A DNA stretch of 64,000 nucleotides from Gymnodinialimonas phycosphaerae (lineage in GTDB: Bacteria; Pseudomonadota; Alphaproteobacteria; Rhodobacterales; Rhodobacteraceae): the NCBI RefSeq assembly GCF_019195455.1, contig NZ_JAIMBW010000001.1, positions 1,426,001 through 1,490,000 of the forward strand, in the 5' to 3' direction. Below the pieces are notes generated by a model. It saw nothing but the letters and a program-made list of their open reading frames with translations. It was not told the origin of the DNA and ran no database searches. Made by a program: the position numbers and the translations under genes. Positions within the stretch are counted from its first letter, which is position 1. Each line of letters begins with the position of its first letter. Shown here piece by piece: positions 38,298-46,668 of the stretch.

Positions 38298-39149
38298 ATG
38301 CATCCCTTGCTAAGATTTGACGGCACCGCCGATTATGTTGCGACCCAGGACCTGACAGTGGCGGTCAACGCCGCCGTGACGCTGGAGCGGCCCCTGCTGG
38401 TCAAGGGTGAGCCCGGCACCGGCAAGACCGAACTGGCACGCCAGGTCGCCGGGGCGCTGGGTCTGCCGATCATCGAATGGCACATCAAGTCCACGACGCG
38501 GGCGCAGCAGGGCCTTTATGAATATGACGCGGTCTCACGCCTGCGCGACAGCCAGTTGGGGGACGAAAAGGTTAACGACGTTAACAACTACATCCGCAAG
38601 GGCAAACTCTGGCAGGCCTTCGCGCGCGACGATAAATGCGTGCTCCTGATCGATGAGATCGACAAGGCCGATATCGAGTTCCCCAACGACCTGCTGCAAG
38701 AGCTCGATCGGATGGAATTCTTCGTCTACGAAACCGGTGAGACGGTGAAAGCCCAGGTCCGCCCCATCGTCATCATCACGTCGAACAACGAAAAAGAGCT
38801 TCCCGACGCCTTCCTGCGCCGCTGTTTTTTCCACTACATCCGCTTCCCCGACATCGAGGTGATGAAAAAGATCGTCGAGGTCCATCACCCCGGCATCAAA
38901 CCCGCGCTTCTAAGCACCGCGCTGACGCAATTCTACGAGGTTCGCGATCAGCAAGGGTTGAAGAAGAAGCCCTCCACGTCGGAAGTGCTGGATTGGTTGA
39001 AGCTCTTGTTGGCAGAGGATTTGCAGCCCGAGGATCTGCGGCGCGACGGGGCCAGCGCGCTGCCCAAGCTGCATGGGGCGCTGTTGAAGAATGAGCAGGA
39101 CGTGGCCCTGTTCGAGCGCCTCGCCTTTATGGCGCGCGGGCAACGGTAG
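38298..39149 (+). CDS. MoxR-type AAA+ ATPase
   Basis: A roughly 283-residue AAA+ ATPase with Walker A KGEPGTGKTELA, Walker B VLLIDEIDKADIEFPNDLL and sensor-1 ITSNNEKELPDAFLRRC. MoxR proteins work with VWA partners as chaperones for metal-cofactor insertion or complex assembly; the matching VWA gene is at 41402. Start is uncertain: the ATG at 38298 and the ATG at 38280 are both possible, neither with a strong ribosome site. Confidence 0.93.
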   Translation: MHPLLRFDGTADYVATQDLTVAVNAAVTLERPLLVKGEPGTGKTELARQVAGALGLPIIEWHIKSTTRAQQGLYEYDAVSRLRDSQLGDEKVNDVNNYIRKGKLWQAFARDDKCVLLIDEIDKADIEFPNDLLQELDRMEFFVYETGETVKAQVRPIVIITSNNEKELPDAFLRRCFFHYIRFPDIEVMKKIVEVHHPGIKPALLSTALTQFYEVRDQQGLKKKPSTSEVLDWLKLLLAEDLQPEDLRRDGASALPKLHGALLKNEQDVALFERLAFMARGQR

Positions 39150-39262
39150 GCGGTCATTCGCCGCCGCTGGCGCAAGGGGGCCTTTCGAAGTGCCTGAATC
39201 CTGCCATAATCTCTAGGCAGATTACCCCTGAAGCTTCACTTCCAGCGCAAGGAAAAGCCGCC

Positions 39263-39712
39263 TTGACGACGTCGTTCTCCATTCGCCCCCCGGGCGCGCT
39301 GGACCGGTCCCAATGGGGCGTCCTTTGGCGTGGATACCTTGATTTTTATGGCGCGGACATCGCGCAGGATCATGATGATCTGCTGTTTGCGCGGCTGATC
39401 GACGAGGGCGTGGAAGACCTGCAAGGCTGGGTCGCCGAACACGACGGCGCTTTGGTGGGATTCGTCCACATCGTCGTGCATGGCCACACCTGGCGGAGCG
39501 AGCGGGTGACCTATCTGCAAGACCTCTATGCCGCGCCCCAGATGCGCGGCTGCGGGCTGGGGCGCGCGCTGATCGAAACCGTTTACCACGATGCCGATGC
39601 CCATGGGCGCGGCACCGTCTACTGGATGACCCAGCGCAGCAACGCCACCGCGCGCACGCTTTACGATCGTATCGCGCATCCCACTGATTTCATGAAATAT
39701 TCTCGAACCTGA
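39263..39712 (+). CDS. GNAT-family N-acetyltransferase
   Basis: A 149-residue acetyltransferase. The acetyl-CoA-binding motif is YLQDLYAAPQMRGCGLGRALI (motif A, QxxGxG-type RGCGLG); motif B is near YWMTQRSNATARTLYDRI. The start is TTG at 39263 after AAGGA. Lies between the MoxR gene and the DUF2927 lipoprotein gene. Substrate unknown; it may modify a protein or a small amine. Confidence 0.87.
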   Translation: MTTSFSIRPPGALDRSQWGVLWRGYLDFYGADIAQDHDDLLFARLIDEGVEDLQGWVAEHDGALVGFVHIVVHGHTWRSERVTYLQDLYAAPQMRGCGLGRALIETVYHDADAHGRGTVYWMTQRSNATARTLYDRIAHPTDFMKYSRT

Positions 39713-39723
39713 AAGCCCAGTTT

Positions 39724-41091
39724 TTGTCCCGCACCCTGACCCTCCTGGCGCCTGCTGTCGCCCTTGTCCTTGCCGCCTGCACGCCGTCTGTGGGCACCGA
39801 TGTGCCCGCGCGCGCCTCGGCGCAACTGACCGGCACGCTGCCTGCGATGAACACCTTCGGCGCGGCCCGCGTGGCGGCGCCTGCGCGCTCCAACACCTCT
39901 ATCGCGGCTGATTTTCTGGACCTCAGCTTTCAGATGGAATCGGGCCGCGCGATTGATCGTATCAGCCGCTTCGAAGGGCCGATCACCGTGGCCGTGGCCT
40001 CAGGCGCGCCCGCCTCGCTGAACGCGGACCTCGACCAGTTGCTGGCCCGGTTGCGCAATGAGGCGGACATCGACATCACGCGCACGGGATCGGGCGGCGC
40101 GTCGATCACGATCGAGACGATGCCCCGCGCGCGGATGCAGCGCGTGGTCCCGCAGGCGGCTTGTTTCGTGGTGCCCCGCGTCAGTTCCTGGGCCGAGTTC
40201 CGCCGCGCGCGCGCGGGCCGGGCGCTGGATTGGACAACCTTGGAGACCCGCGAGCAGGTCGCCGTCTTCATCCCCTCCGACGTGTCACCGCAAGAGGTGC
40301 GCGATTGCCTGCACGAGGAAATCGCCCAGGCCCTCGGCCCCCTCAATGACCTCTATCGCCTGTCGGATTCGGTGTTCAACGACGACAATTTCAACGCCGT
40401 GCTGACCGGTTTCGACATGCTCGTGCTGCGCGCCTATTACGACGATGGCCTGCAATCGGGCATGACCCGCGCGCAGGTCGCCAGCGCCCTGCCCGGCATC
40501 CTGTCCCGGATCAACCCGCGCGGCGGCGTGGCCAACGGCGGGCGCGGGTCCGAGACCCCGCGCACCTGGATCACCGCAATCGAGGCCGCCCTTGGGCCGG
40601 GCGCGGGCGATGAGGCCCGCATCACCGCGGCCGAGCGCGCCCTGCGCATCGCGCGGCAGCAACAATGGACCGACACGCGGCTGGCCTTCAGTTATTTCGC
40701 GCTGGGGCGCCTGACGCTGTCGCGCGACGTCGAAACCTCGATCGAGGCGTTCCAATCGGCCTCCACCATCTTCGAGCGGACCGCACCCGGCGGCATCCAA
40801 TCGGCCCATGTGGATATGCAACTGGCCGCCTTCGCCCTGTCAGCGGGCCGCACGACCGAGGCGCTGCGCCTGACCGAACGCGCCCTGCCCGCCGCCACCC
40901 GCGCGCAGAATGCATCGCTCATGTCGACGCTTCTGATGATCCGCGCCGAAGCGCTGGACGATGTGGGCCGCGCATCCGAGGCACGCAGCGTCCGGCTTGA
41001 TAGCCTGGCCTGGGGTCGCTATGGCTTCGGCTCGAACGCGGCCGTCGGTGCGCGGTTGACGGAAGTCGCGGCGCTGTCGCCCGGCCGGTAA
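39724..41091 (+). CDS. DUF2927 lipoprotein
   Basis: A 455-residue envelope lipoprotein with a type II signal peptide and lipobox VLAAC (lipidated Cys19). The central DUF2927 domain (about 60-220) includes VVPQAACFVVPRVSSW and DCLHEEIAQALGPLNDLYRL, a region with a metzincin-like HEEIxQ segment. The C-terminal third is TPR-like (repeating helical pairs with A/L pattern). A TTG start 11 bases after the GNAT gene implies co-transcription. Role unknown; degenerate peptidase is possible. Confidence 0.82.
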   Translation: MSRTLTLLAPAVALVLAACTPSVGTDVPARASAQLTGTLPAMNTFGAARVAAPARSNTSIAADFLDLSFQMESGRAIDRISRFEGPITVAVASGAPASLNADLDQLLARLRNEADIDITRTGSGGASITIETMPRARMQRVVPQAACFVVPRVSSWAEFRRARAGRALDWTTLETREQVAVFIPSDVSPQEVRDCLHEEIAQALGPLNDLYRLSDSVFNDDNFNAVLTGFDMLVLRAYYDDGLQSGMTRAQVASALPGILSRINPRGGVANGGRGSETPRTWITAIEAALGPGAGDEARITAAERALRIARQQQWTDTRLAFSYFALGRLTLSRDVETSIEAFQSASTIFERTAPGGIQSAHVDMQLAAFALSAGRTTEALRLTERALPAATRAQNASLMSTLLMIRAEALDDVGRASEARSVRLDSLAWGRYGFGSNAAVGARLTEVAALSPGR

Positions 41092-41103
41092 TTTGGGGGC
41101 AAT

Positions 41104-41268
41104 ATGCTGAACTTCATTGGCGGGGGTCTGGGCGTTCTGGTCGGCTTGGCTTACGCGTGGCGGCGCGGCGGCAATCGGCTGGACCTGCTGCAATACGGCG
41201 CCGTTTTCGCGATTATCGGGTTTCTCATGGGCACGCTCGCGATGTTTATCCTTCCGCCGCCGGGCTGA
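41104..41268 (+). CDS. Small two-helix membrane protein
   Basis: A 54-residue protein with two hydrophobic helices (about 2-19 and 31-51) around a basic turn (WRRGGNR). GGGGGC precedes the ATG at 41104. It begins 12 bases after the DUF2927 stop. Unnamed; position suggests cotranscription with that gene. Confidence 0.7.
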   Translation: MLNFIGGGLGVLVGLAYAWRRGGNRLDLLQYGAVFAIIGFLMGTLAMFILPPPG

Positions 41269-41275
41269 CATTTCG

Positions 41276-41291
41276 TTAATATTTGGTTGAC
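41276..41291 (+). promoter_or_regulatory. Near-consensus CtrA box upstream of the VWA gene
   Basis: TTAA-TATTTGG-TTGAC has one mismatch to TTAA-N7-TTAAC and lies about 110 bp before the VWA start, upstream of the palindrome at 41333. Motif-only assignment. Confidence 0.3.
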
Positions 41292-41332
41292 GAAATTTCG
41301 ATTATCTTGTTATTTCAGTGTCTTAATGGGTG

Positions 41333-41348
41333 TGCTCAAGCTTGAGCA
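41333..41348. promoter_or_regulatory. 16-bp perfect palindrome, candidate operator (site B)
   Basis: TGCTCAAGCTTGAGCA, identical to 16848-16863; here the symmetry extends one base on each side. It ends 53 bases before the VWA ATG. Likely bound by the same unknown dimeric regulator. Confidence 0.6.
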
Positions 41349-41401
41349 CCTGGCCTGATATTCGCTTTTCCGCGCCCGGCTCTTTGCGCTAGACAGGGAC
41401 C

Positions 41402-42586
41402 ATGTTCCTGCCCTTCTTCCAAACCCTGCGCGCTGCCCGCATCCCGGTATCCCTAAGGGAATACCTGGCCTTTCTGGAGGGTGTCTCGAAGGGTCTTGTG
41501 ACCTATGACATCGACGGCTTCTACTACCTAGCGCGCGCCGCGATGGTGAAGGACGAACGCCACCTGGACCGTTTCGACCAGGCCTTCGCCCATGCCTTCG
41601 GCGGCCTGGAGGCGATTTCAGCCGAGGACGTGCTGGAAGCCACCGAGATCCCCCGCGAATGGCTGGAAAAGCTCGTTGAAAAGCATCTGAGCGCGGAGGA
41701 ACGCGCCGAGATCGAGGCGCTCGGCGGCTTCGACAAGCTGATGGAGACCCTGCGCGAACGGCTCAAGGAACAGGAGGGGCGGCATCAGGGCGGCTCCAAA
41801 TGGATCGGGACGGCGGGGACATCTCCGTTCGGGGCCTATGGCTACAATCCTGAAGGCGTGCGCATCGGCCAGGACACCTCGCGCCACCGCCGCGCGGTGA
41901 AGGTCTGGGACAAGCGTGATTTCCGCAACCTCGACGGCGATGTCGAACTGGGCACGCGCAACATCAAGGTGGCCCTCAAGCGCCTGCGCCAATGGGCGCG
42001 GCACGGCGCAGCGGAAGAGCTGGACCTTGACGGCACCATCCGCGCCACCGCGGAACAGGGCTGGCTGGATGTGAAAACGCGGCCCGAGCGGCGCAACGCG
42101 GTCAAGGTGATCCTGTTTCTGGATGTGGGCGGGTCGATGGACGACCACGTGAAAGTGGTGGAAGAGCTGTTCAGCGCCGCCAAGGCCGAGTTCAAGCACC
42201 TCGAATATTACTATTTCCACAACTGCCTTTACGAGGCCGTCTGGCGCGACAACCGCCGTCGGTGGACGGAAACCATCCCCACCTTCGAGGTCATGAATAC
42301 CTACGGGTCGGACTACAAATGCATCTTCGTTGGCGACGCGGCCATGTCCCCCTACGAGATCGCCTTTGCCGGTGGTGCGAACGAGCATTGGAATGAAGAG
42401 CCGGGCAGCACCTGGTTGCAACGCGCCCGCACCCAATGGCCCGATCACATGTGGATCAACCCGACGCCCGAGAAACACTGGCGCTACACCCAGTCCACCC
42501 AGATGATCGACGAGATCTTCGAGGGCCGCATGGTGCCGATGACGCTGGAAGGCATCGATCGCGGGATGCGCGAGTTGGGGCGGTGA
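41402..42586 (+). CDS. VWA-domain protein (CoxE/MoxR-associated)
   Basis: A 394-residue cytosolic protein. The C-terminal von Willebrand A domain holds a variant MIDAS, LDVGGSMDDHVK (Asp241, Gly243, Ser245 in place of DxSxS). The N-terminal half is helical with a charged region (EKHLSAEERAEIEALGG). Partner of the MoxR ATPase at 38298, as seen in CoxD/CoxE-type pairs for cofactor insertion. It carries site B upstream and its stop overlaps the next gene (GTGA). Confidence 0.92.
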   Translation: MFLPFFQTLRAARIPVSLREYLAFLEGVSKGLVTYDIDGFYYLARAAMVKDERHLDRFDQAFAHAFGGLEAISAEDVLEATEIPREWLEKLVEKHLSAEERAEIEALGGFDKLMETLRERLKEQEGRHQGGSKWIGTAGTSPFGAYGYNPEGVRIGQDTSRHRRAVKVWDKRDFRNLDGDVELGTRNIKVALKRLRQWARHGAAEELDLDGTIRATAEQGWLDVKTRPERRNAVKVILFLDVGGSMDDHVKVVEELFSAAKAEFKHLEYYYFHNCLYEAVWRDNRRRWTETIPTFEVMNTYGSDYKCIFVGDAAMSPYEIAFAGGANEHWNEEPGSTWLQRARTQWPDHMWINPTPEKHWRYTQSTQMIDEIFEGRMVPMTLEGIDRGMRELGR

Positions 42587-42933
42587 TCGCGCGCCTGCGC
42601 GCCGCGTGGCGCAAGGCCCCTTGGCTGATGTCCGCCTTTGCTTTGGCTTTGGCCCTGACGCTCTATTTCGGCACCCGGATGACCATGAGCGCGATCTACT
42701 GGGCCGACCCGCGCCATATCGACCAGGATATCGCGGGCTGGATGTCGCCGGGCTATATCGCCATGTCGTGGGATGTCCCGCGGGAAGTGATGATCGCGGC
42801 GATCGGCCAAGACCCCAGCCCCGGACGCCCGCATCGCCTTGAAGAAATCGCGTCCGCGCGCGGCGTGCCATTGGCCACCTTGATCGAACAGATCGAGGCT
42901 GCGATCCAATCTTACCGAAACGCGCAGCCATGA
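42583..42933 (+). CDS. Single-span membrane protein in the VWA-DedA run
   Basis: A 116-residue protein with a GTG start overlapping the VWA stop by 4 bp. One N-terminal membrane span (LMSAFALALALTLYFG) is followed by a periplasmic-type domain (WADPRHIDQDIAGWMSPGY) with many acidic and Trp/Tyr residues. No family recognised. Tight coupling to both neighbours suggests joint function. Confidence 0.75.
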   Translation: MIARLRAAWRKAPWLMSAFALALALTLYFGTRMTMSAIYWADPRHIDQDIAGWMSPGYIAMSWDVPREVMIAAIGQDPSPGRPHRLEEIASARGVPLATLIEQIEAAIQSYRNAQP

Positions 42934-43523
42934 CCGAAACGGTTCTGTCGCTGGTATCGGCCTATGGAGCGTTGATCGTCGCGATCTGCGCTTTTCTGTC
43001 ATGCCTGCTGGTACCCATCCCCACCTCCCTCGTGATGCTGTCGGCGGGGGCCTTTGTTGCGGCGGGCGACCTGACGTTTGCGGCAATCTGGATGGCGGCC
43101 TGGGGGGCCGCGGTTCTGGGCGACAACACCGGCTTTCTGATCGGCCGCACCGGCGGCGCCCGGGTGATCGCGCGGCTGGCCCGCGCGCCGTCCCGCGCCA
43201 AGGTGATCGCTCGTGCCGAGGCCTCGCTGGCGGGCTACGATGGCCTTGGCGTGTTTTTCTCTACCTGGCTTTTCGCGCCATTGGGGCCTTACGTGAATTT
43301 CGTCGCCGGCAGTATCCGCATGCCATGGGCGCGTTATGCGGTCTTCGACATGGCCGGAGAGGCGATCTGGGTCAGCTTCTACCTGGGCCTCGGCTATGCG
43401 TTCGGCGACCACATCGACGATCTGTCCATGCTGTTGGGCAATGCCTCGGGGTTCCTTGTGGCGGGGCTGATCACGGTTGCACTCGGGTTTGCGCTGATCG
43501 GTCGGATCAAACCTGCGAAATAG
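42930..43523 (+). CDS. DedA-family membrane protein
   Basis: A 197-residue inner-membrane protein of the DedA/VTT superfamily, thought to flip or recycle phospholipid carriers such as undecaprenyl phosphate. Typical features: an N-terminal PIPTSLVMLSAGAFVAAG segment, the acidic/Asn LGDNTGFLIGRTGG stretch (DedA motif) and FAPLGPYVNFVAGSIRMPWARY. ATG overlaps the previous stop (ATGA). A terminator follows at 43556. Confidence 0.88.
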   Translation: MTETVLSLVSAYGALIVAICAFLSCLLVPIPTSLVMLSAGAFVAAGDLTFAAIWMAAWGAAVLGDNTGFLIGRTGGARVIARLARAPSRAKVIARAEASLAGYDGLGVFFSTWLFAPLGPYVNFVAGSIRMPWARYAVFDMAGEAIWVSFYLGLGYAFGDHIDDLSMLLGNASGFLVAGLITVALGFALIGRIKPAK

Positions 43524-43555
43524 AAACGCCGCGCCTGCGGCTGCGGTGCGACCAC

Positions 43556-43594
43556 GAAAAAGCCGCGGTCACATACGACCGCGGCTTCTTGTTT
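43556..43594. terminator. Bidirectional terminator between dedA and the VPLPA-CTERM gene
   Basis: Perfect 11-bp stem AAGCCGCGGTC (43560-43570) / GACCGCGGCTT (43577-43587) with an A-run before and TTGTTTT after, between convergent genes. Confidence 0.85.
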
Positions 43595-43615
43595 TCGGAG
43601 TTCTAGAGGCTTGCG

Positions 43616-44302
43616 TTACGCGGACTTGCGCTTGCGACGCGCGATGGCCAGAGCACCGAGCCCCCCGAGCAGAAGCAAACCACCGGCCGGCAGCGGCACT
43701 GGCGGCAAGCTTGGATTGCCGCGTGTCGTCAGCTGATCCTGACCGCCGTTTTCGCTCAGCAAGAAGGTGAAGTTCGTCAGACCACCCTTGCCGCTAAGGT
43801 CGGCAAGGAATGCATTCGCCGTGGTCAGCACCGAAGCGTTGGCCGTCGCCGCGAATGCGCCGTTCGTGACGTCCAGATCCCCTTCCGCAGTTGCGCCCTC
43901 AAAGACGATTTCCCAGATCGCGAGCTGGAAAGCGGCGGATTGGATCGCGTTTGCAACGGGATTGGCAACGTCGTCGAACAGCTCCGACAGCCAGTTCTGT
44001 TCCGTGCTGGAAACCTGCGGCGCGGTGGCTTCTACCGAATAGGAATCGCCATTTGTCAGGTTGTCGAAAATATCGATGCACCAGGACACGAAGGTTGTCG
44101 TCCCACCGTCAGCGGACAGATTGAAACCACCGGCATAATAGCTACCCGTGGCAGCGGAGGGCGCGGTGATCGTGACCACTTCTGCCGGTGTCGCCGCGAA
44201 AAGAGGCGTTCCATATTCCAGCGTGACAGACGTGGCACTGGCAGCTGTGCCGATAGTCGCCGCAGCGACAGCAGCCGCGGCAAATAATTTTACATTACGC
44301 AT
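43616..44302 (-). CDS. VPLPA-CTERM sorted surface protein
   Basis: A 228-residue exported protein: signal peptide (MRNVKLFAAAAVAAATIGTA), a Thr/Ala/Asp-rich beta domain with one notable FVSWCIDIFDNLTNGDSY segment, and a C-terminal sorting tail VPLPAGGLLLLGG followed by a basic end. The domain resembles the secreted surface repeats often linked with such tails. The tail would be cut by an exosortase-type enzyme not present here. A consensus CtrA box is 50 bp upstream. Confidence 0.88.
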   Translation of the reverse strand: MRNVKLFAAAAVAAATIGTAASATSVTLEYGTPLFAATPAEVVTITAPSAATGSYYAGGFNLSADGGTTTFVSWCIDIFDNLTNGDSYSVEATAPQVSSTEQNWLSELFDDVANPVANAIQSAAFQLAIWEIVFEGATAEGDLDVTNGAFAATANASVLTTANAFLADLSGKGGLTNFTFLLSENGGQDQLTTRGNPSLPPVPLPAGGLLLLGGLGALAIARRKRKSA

Positions 44303-44712
44303 CAAAAGATACCCCAGAAACAAATCAATTTTACGGTGTTTGCAGACACCATTAACGATAAGTTAACAGATGCTGCCCTTCGAACGCCAAACAAATATCA
44401 CAATCTTGATCTGCCGGGGTCGCGTCGGGCTGCTAAACTTCTGTTAACGCTTATTTCTTTGAAGGTTTCTTAGGGCGCAACAGTTGGTTTTCGAAGCAAA
44501 GGGGCCGCAATTCGAACCTGATGTCGGCACGATTTGATCCGAATCGGCCAAACCCTTGGAAAATCACGCATTCGTCCCATCACGTCCCCGGGGCGGCCAA
44601 GACACTCTGAGAATTGCCACCAGCGGCGGGGCCGTATCGCGCATCGATTGGGCTGGCAGGCGGCAGAATTGCCGCGCAAGATGATGGGGACCACTCCTCA
44701 GGAGCCTTGCCC
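44303..44712. other. 410-base intergenic region with the CtrA box
   Basis: Divergent spacer of the VPLPA-CTERM and M24-fold genes. AT-rich near the first gene, with a perfect CtrA consensus at 44352-44367 and GTTAAC repeats (44444-44449). No RNA gene or real open frame supported. Confidence 0.55.
44352..44367 (-). promoter_or_regulatory. Consensus CtrA binding site
   Basis: TTAACGATAAGTTAAC matches TTAA-N7-TTAAC exactly, 50 bp upstream of the start of the VPLPA-CTERM gene. The opposite strand also reads TTAA-N7-TTAAT. Position and perfection support cell-cycle/CtrA control of this surface protein. Confidence 0.6.
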
Positions 44713-45873
44713 ATGTTCGCCGCCTCCCCCCCGATGTTTGACCTCGCGGAGTATACCGCCCGCACCCAGCGGGCCACCAACGCCATGGCCGCCGCGGACC
44801 TTGACGCGATCGTGCTGTTCGCGCCTGAAAGCCACTATTGGCTGACCGGATACGACACTTTCGGTTTCGCGATGTTCCAGGCGATGGTGCTGGACGCCGA
44901 TGGCCGGGTGGACTTGCTGACCCGCCTGCCGGACCTGCGTCAGGCCCAGAACACGTCGGTCATTCCCCATGATTGCATCCACGTCTGGCCCGAGTATGCG
45001 GGTGCGGATCCGGCGGCGGATTTGGCTAGGCTGATCGAGGAAATGGGTCTTGCGGGCAAACGCATCGGGGTCGAGACGCGTACGGCGGGGCTTAGCCATT
45101 GGAACGGGCAACGGGTGGACCGTGCCCTGCCCGGTCTGATCGAGGCCTCGGACCTGATTGCAGGCCTGCGCTGGCTGAAATCTCCCGCAGAAGTCGTGCA
45201 GATCCGCCGCGCGGCACAGATGACCGATGCGGCCCTTGATGCCGCGCTCGCCACCGCAGGCCCCGGCGTCTTCGAGGGCGATATCCACGCCGCCATGCAA
45301 TCGGCGATCCTGTCGATGGGCGGAGAGCCTGCGGGCAACGAGACGGTCATCGGATCCGGGTCCAACGCGCTGCTGTGTCGATCCTTCGCCGGGCGCAGGC
45401 ATCTGGAGACGACCGATCAGTTGACATTGGAATGGTCCGGCAGCGCCGCGCGCTACCACGCGGCGGCCATGCGCACGATCGTCGTGGGCGCGGTGTCCGA
45501 CCAACAGCGCGCCATGCACGCCGCCTGCCAAGAAGCGCTGGAGGCTTGCGAAGCCGCGATCCGCCCGGGCCGCCCGATGGCGGAAGTCTACGACGCCCAT
45601 GCCGCCGTCTTCGACGCGCGCGGGCTGTCCCATGCGCGCCTGCAAGCCTGCGGCTATGGCATGGGGATCGCCTACAATCCGATCTGGGTGGAATTCCCGA
45701 TGTTCTATGCCGGCAACCCGACGCTCATGCACGAGGGGCAGGCGTTTTTCCTGCATATGATCGTGATGGACAGCGACGCGGGCCTTGCGATGACGCTGGG
45801 GCATACGGTGCTGGTGGGCGCGGACGGGGTCGAGCGGCTGTCGTGCCACGACACCGGGCTGTTGCAGGTTTAA
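44713..45873 (+). CDS. M24-fold (creatinase/ectoine-hydrolase-like) protein without metal ligands
   Basis: A 386-residue pita-bread-fold protein. N-terminal creatinase domain (about 1-140, with ESHYWLTGYDTFGF) and C-terminal M24-like domain. The five metal ligands of aminopeptidase P/prolidase are not conserved: the first Asp is Glu (LTLEWSG), the second is Ala (HAAAMRT), the GHG histidine is Tyr (CGYGMGI), and the two C-terminal Glu positions are lost. So it is either a creatinase-type hydrolase that needs no metal, for example acting on ectoine or a related osmolyte, or a non-enzymatic paralogue. AGGAG precedes the ATG at 44713. Confidence 0.85.
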   Translation: MFAASPPMFDLAEYTARTQRATNAMAAADLDAIVLFAPESHYWLTGYDTFGFAMFQAMVLDADGRVDLLTRLPDLRQAQNTSVIPHDCIHVWPEYAGADPAADLARLIEEMGLAGKRIGVETRTAGLSHWNGQRVDRALPGLIEASDLIAGLRWLKSPAEVVQIRRAAQMTDAALDAALATAGPGVFEGDIHAAMQSAILSMGGEPAGNETVIGSGSNALLCRSFAGRRHLETTDQLTLEWSGSAARYHAAAMRTIVVGAVSDQQRAMHAACQEALEACEAAIRPGRPMAEVYDAHAAVFDARGLSHARLQACGYGMGIAYNPIWVEFPMFYAGNPTLMHEGQAFFLHMIVMDSDAGLAMTLGHTVLVGADGVERLSCHDTGLLQV

Positions 45874-45923
45874 CGCATCGGTTTGCCATTGCCTCACCTG
45901 CCCCCTCGCCCCATATCCATGGC

Positions 45924-46622
45924 ATGTTGAAGCTTACCCCCATCCTGTTGGCCATTGGCTACGGCCTTGTGACCTACCTGTTTTCAGCGTGGCGCACGAA
46001 CCGCGATCTTGATGCGCGCTCCACCGAGTTGGCGGATGCGCGGCTGCGTGAGATTACCGAGAAATTCGCCAAGATCCTTGATGTCGAGAAGATCCGCGTG
46101 AATGTCTACGAAATCGACGCGGTGAACGGCCTCGCCTCGCCGGACGGACGGATTTTCCTGACGCGGGGGTTCTACAACCGCTACCTTGCGGGCGAAGTGA
46201 CGGCCGAAGAGCTGGCCAGCGTGATTGCCCATGAATTGGGCCATGTGGCGCTGGGGCACACGCGTCGGCGGATGGTGGATTTCTCGGGCCAGAACGCCGT
46301 GCGCGCGGTTCTGGCGGGCGTCTTGGGCCGCTTCATTCCCGGCATCGGTCCAATGATTGGCAACGCGGTCGCCTCGCTTCTGGCAGCGCGGCTCAGCCGT
46401 CAGGATGAATATGAGGCCGATGCCTATGCGACCTCTCTCATGGTGTCGGCCGGTCTTGGGGCGGGGCCACAGAAGTCGATGTTCACCAAGTTGGAGCATC
46501 TGGCGGGCCTCAAGGGCGGCGGCGCGCCCGCGTGGTTGATGAGCCACCCGAAGACCGCCGACCGGATCGCCGCGATCGAGGCGATGGAAGCGCGGTGGCG
46601 CGCCGAACTGCCGTCGGAGTAG
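45924..46622 (+). CDS. M48-family metalloprotease
   Basis: A 232-residue membrane-anchored zinc peptidase: an N-terminal hydrophobic segment (LTPILLAIGYGLVTYLFSAW), HELGH (103-107) and EADAYA as third ligand region (DEYEADAYATSL). Length is short for HtpX/Oma1 types. A likely membrane protein quality-control protease; substrate unknown. Start at ATG 45924 with a weak ribosome site; a much longer in-frame extension upstream is a shadow of the M24 gene. Confidence 0.87.
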   Translation: MLKLTPILLAIGYGLVTYLFSAWRTNRDLDARSTELADARLREITEKFAKILDVEKIRVNVYEIDAVNGLASPDGRIFLTRGFYNRYLAGEVTAEELASVIAHELGHVALGHTRRRMVDFSGQNAVRAVLAGVLGRFIPGIGPMIGNAVASLLAARLSRQDEYEADAYATSLMVSAGLGAGPQKSMFTKLEHLAGLKGGGAPAWLMSHPKTADRIAAIEAMEARWRAELPSE

Positions 46623-46668
46623 GCGGCACGGTCCGGATTGAGTTGTATTTGGCAAGATGAAGGGGGGC

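Noticed and set aside
44713..45873. M24 protein considered as the DMSP lyase DddP
   Set aside because: DddP keeps M24-type metal ligands, which are absent here, and the length differs.
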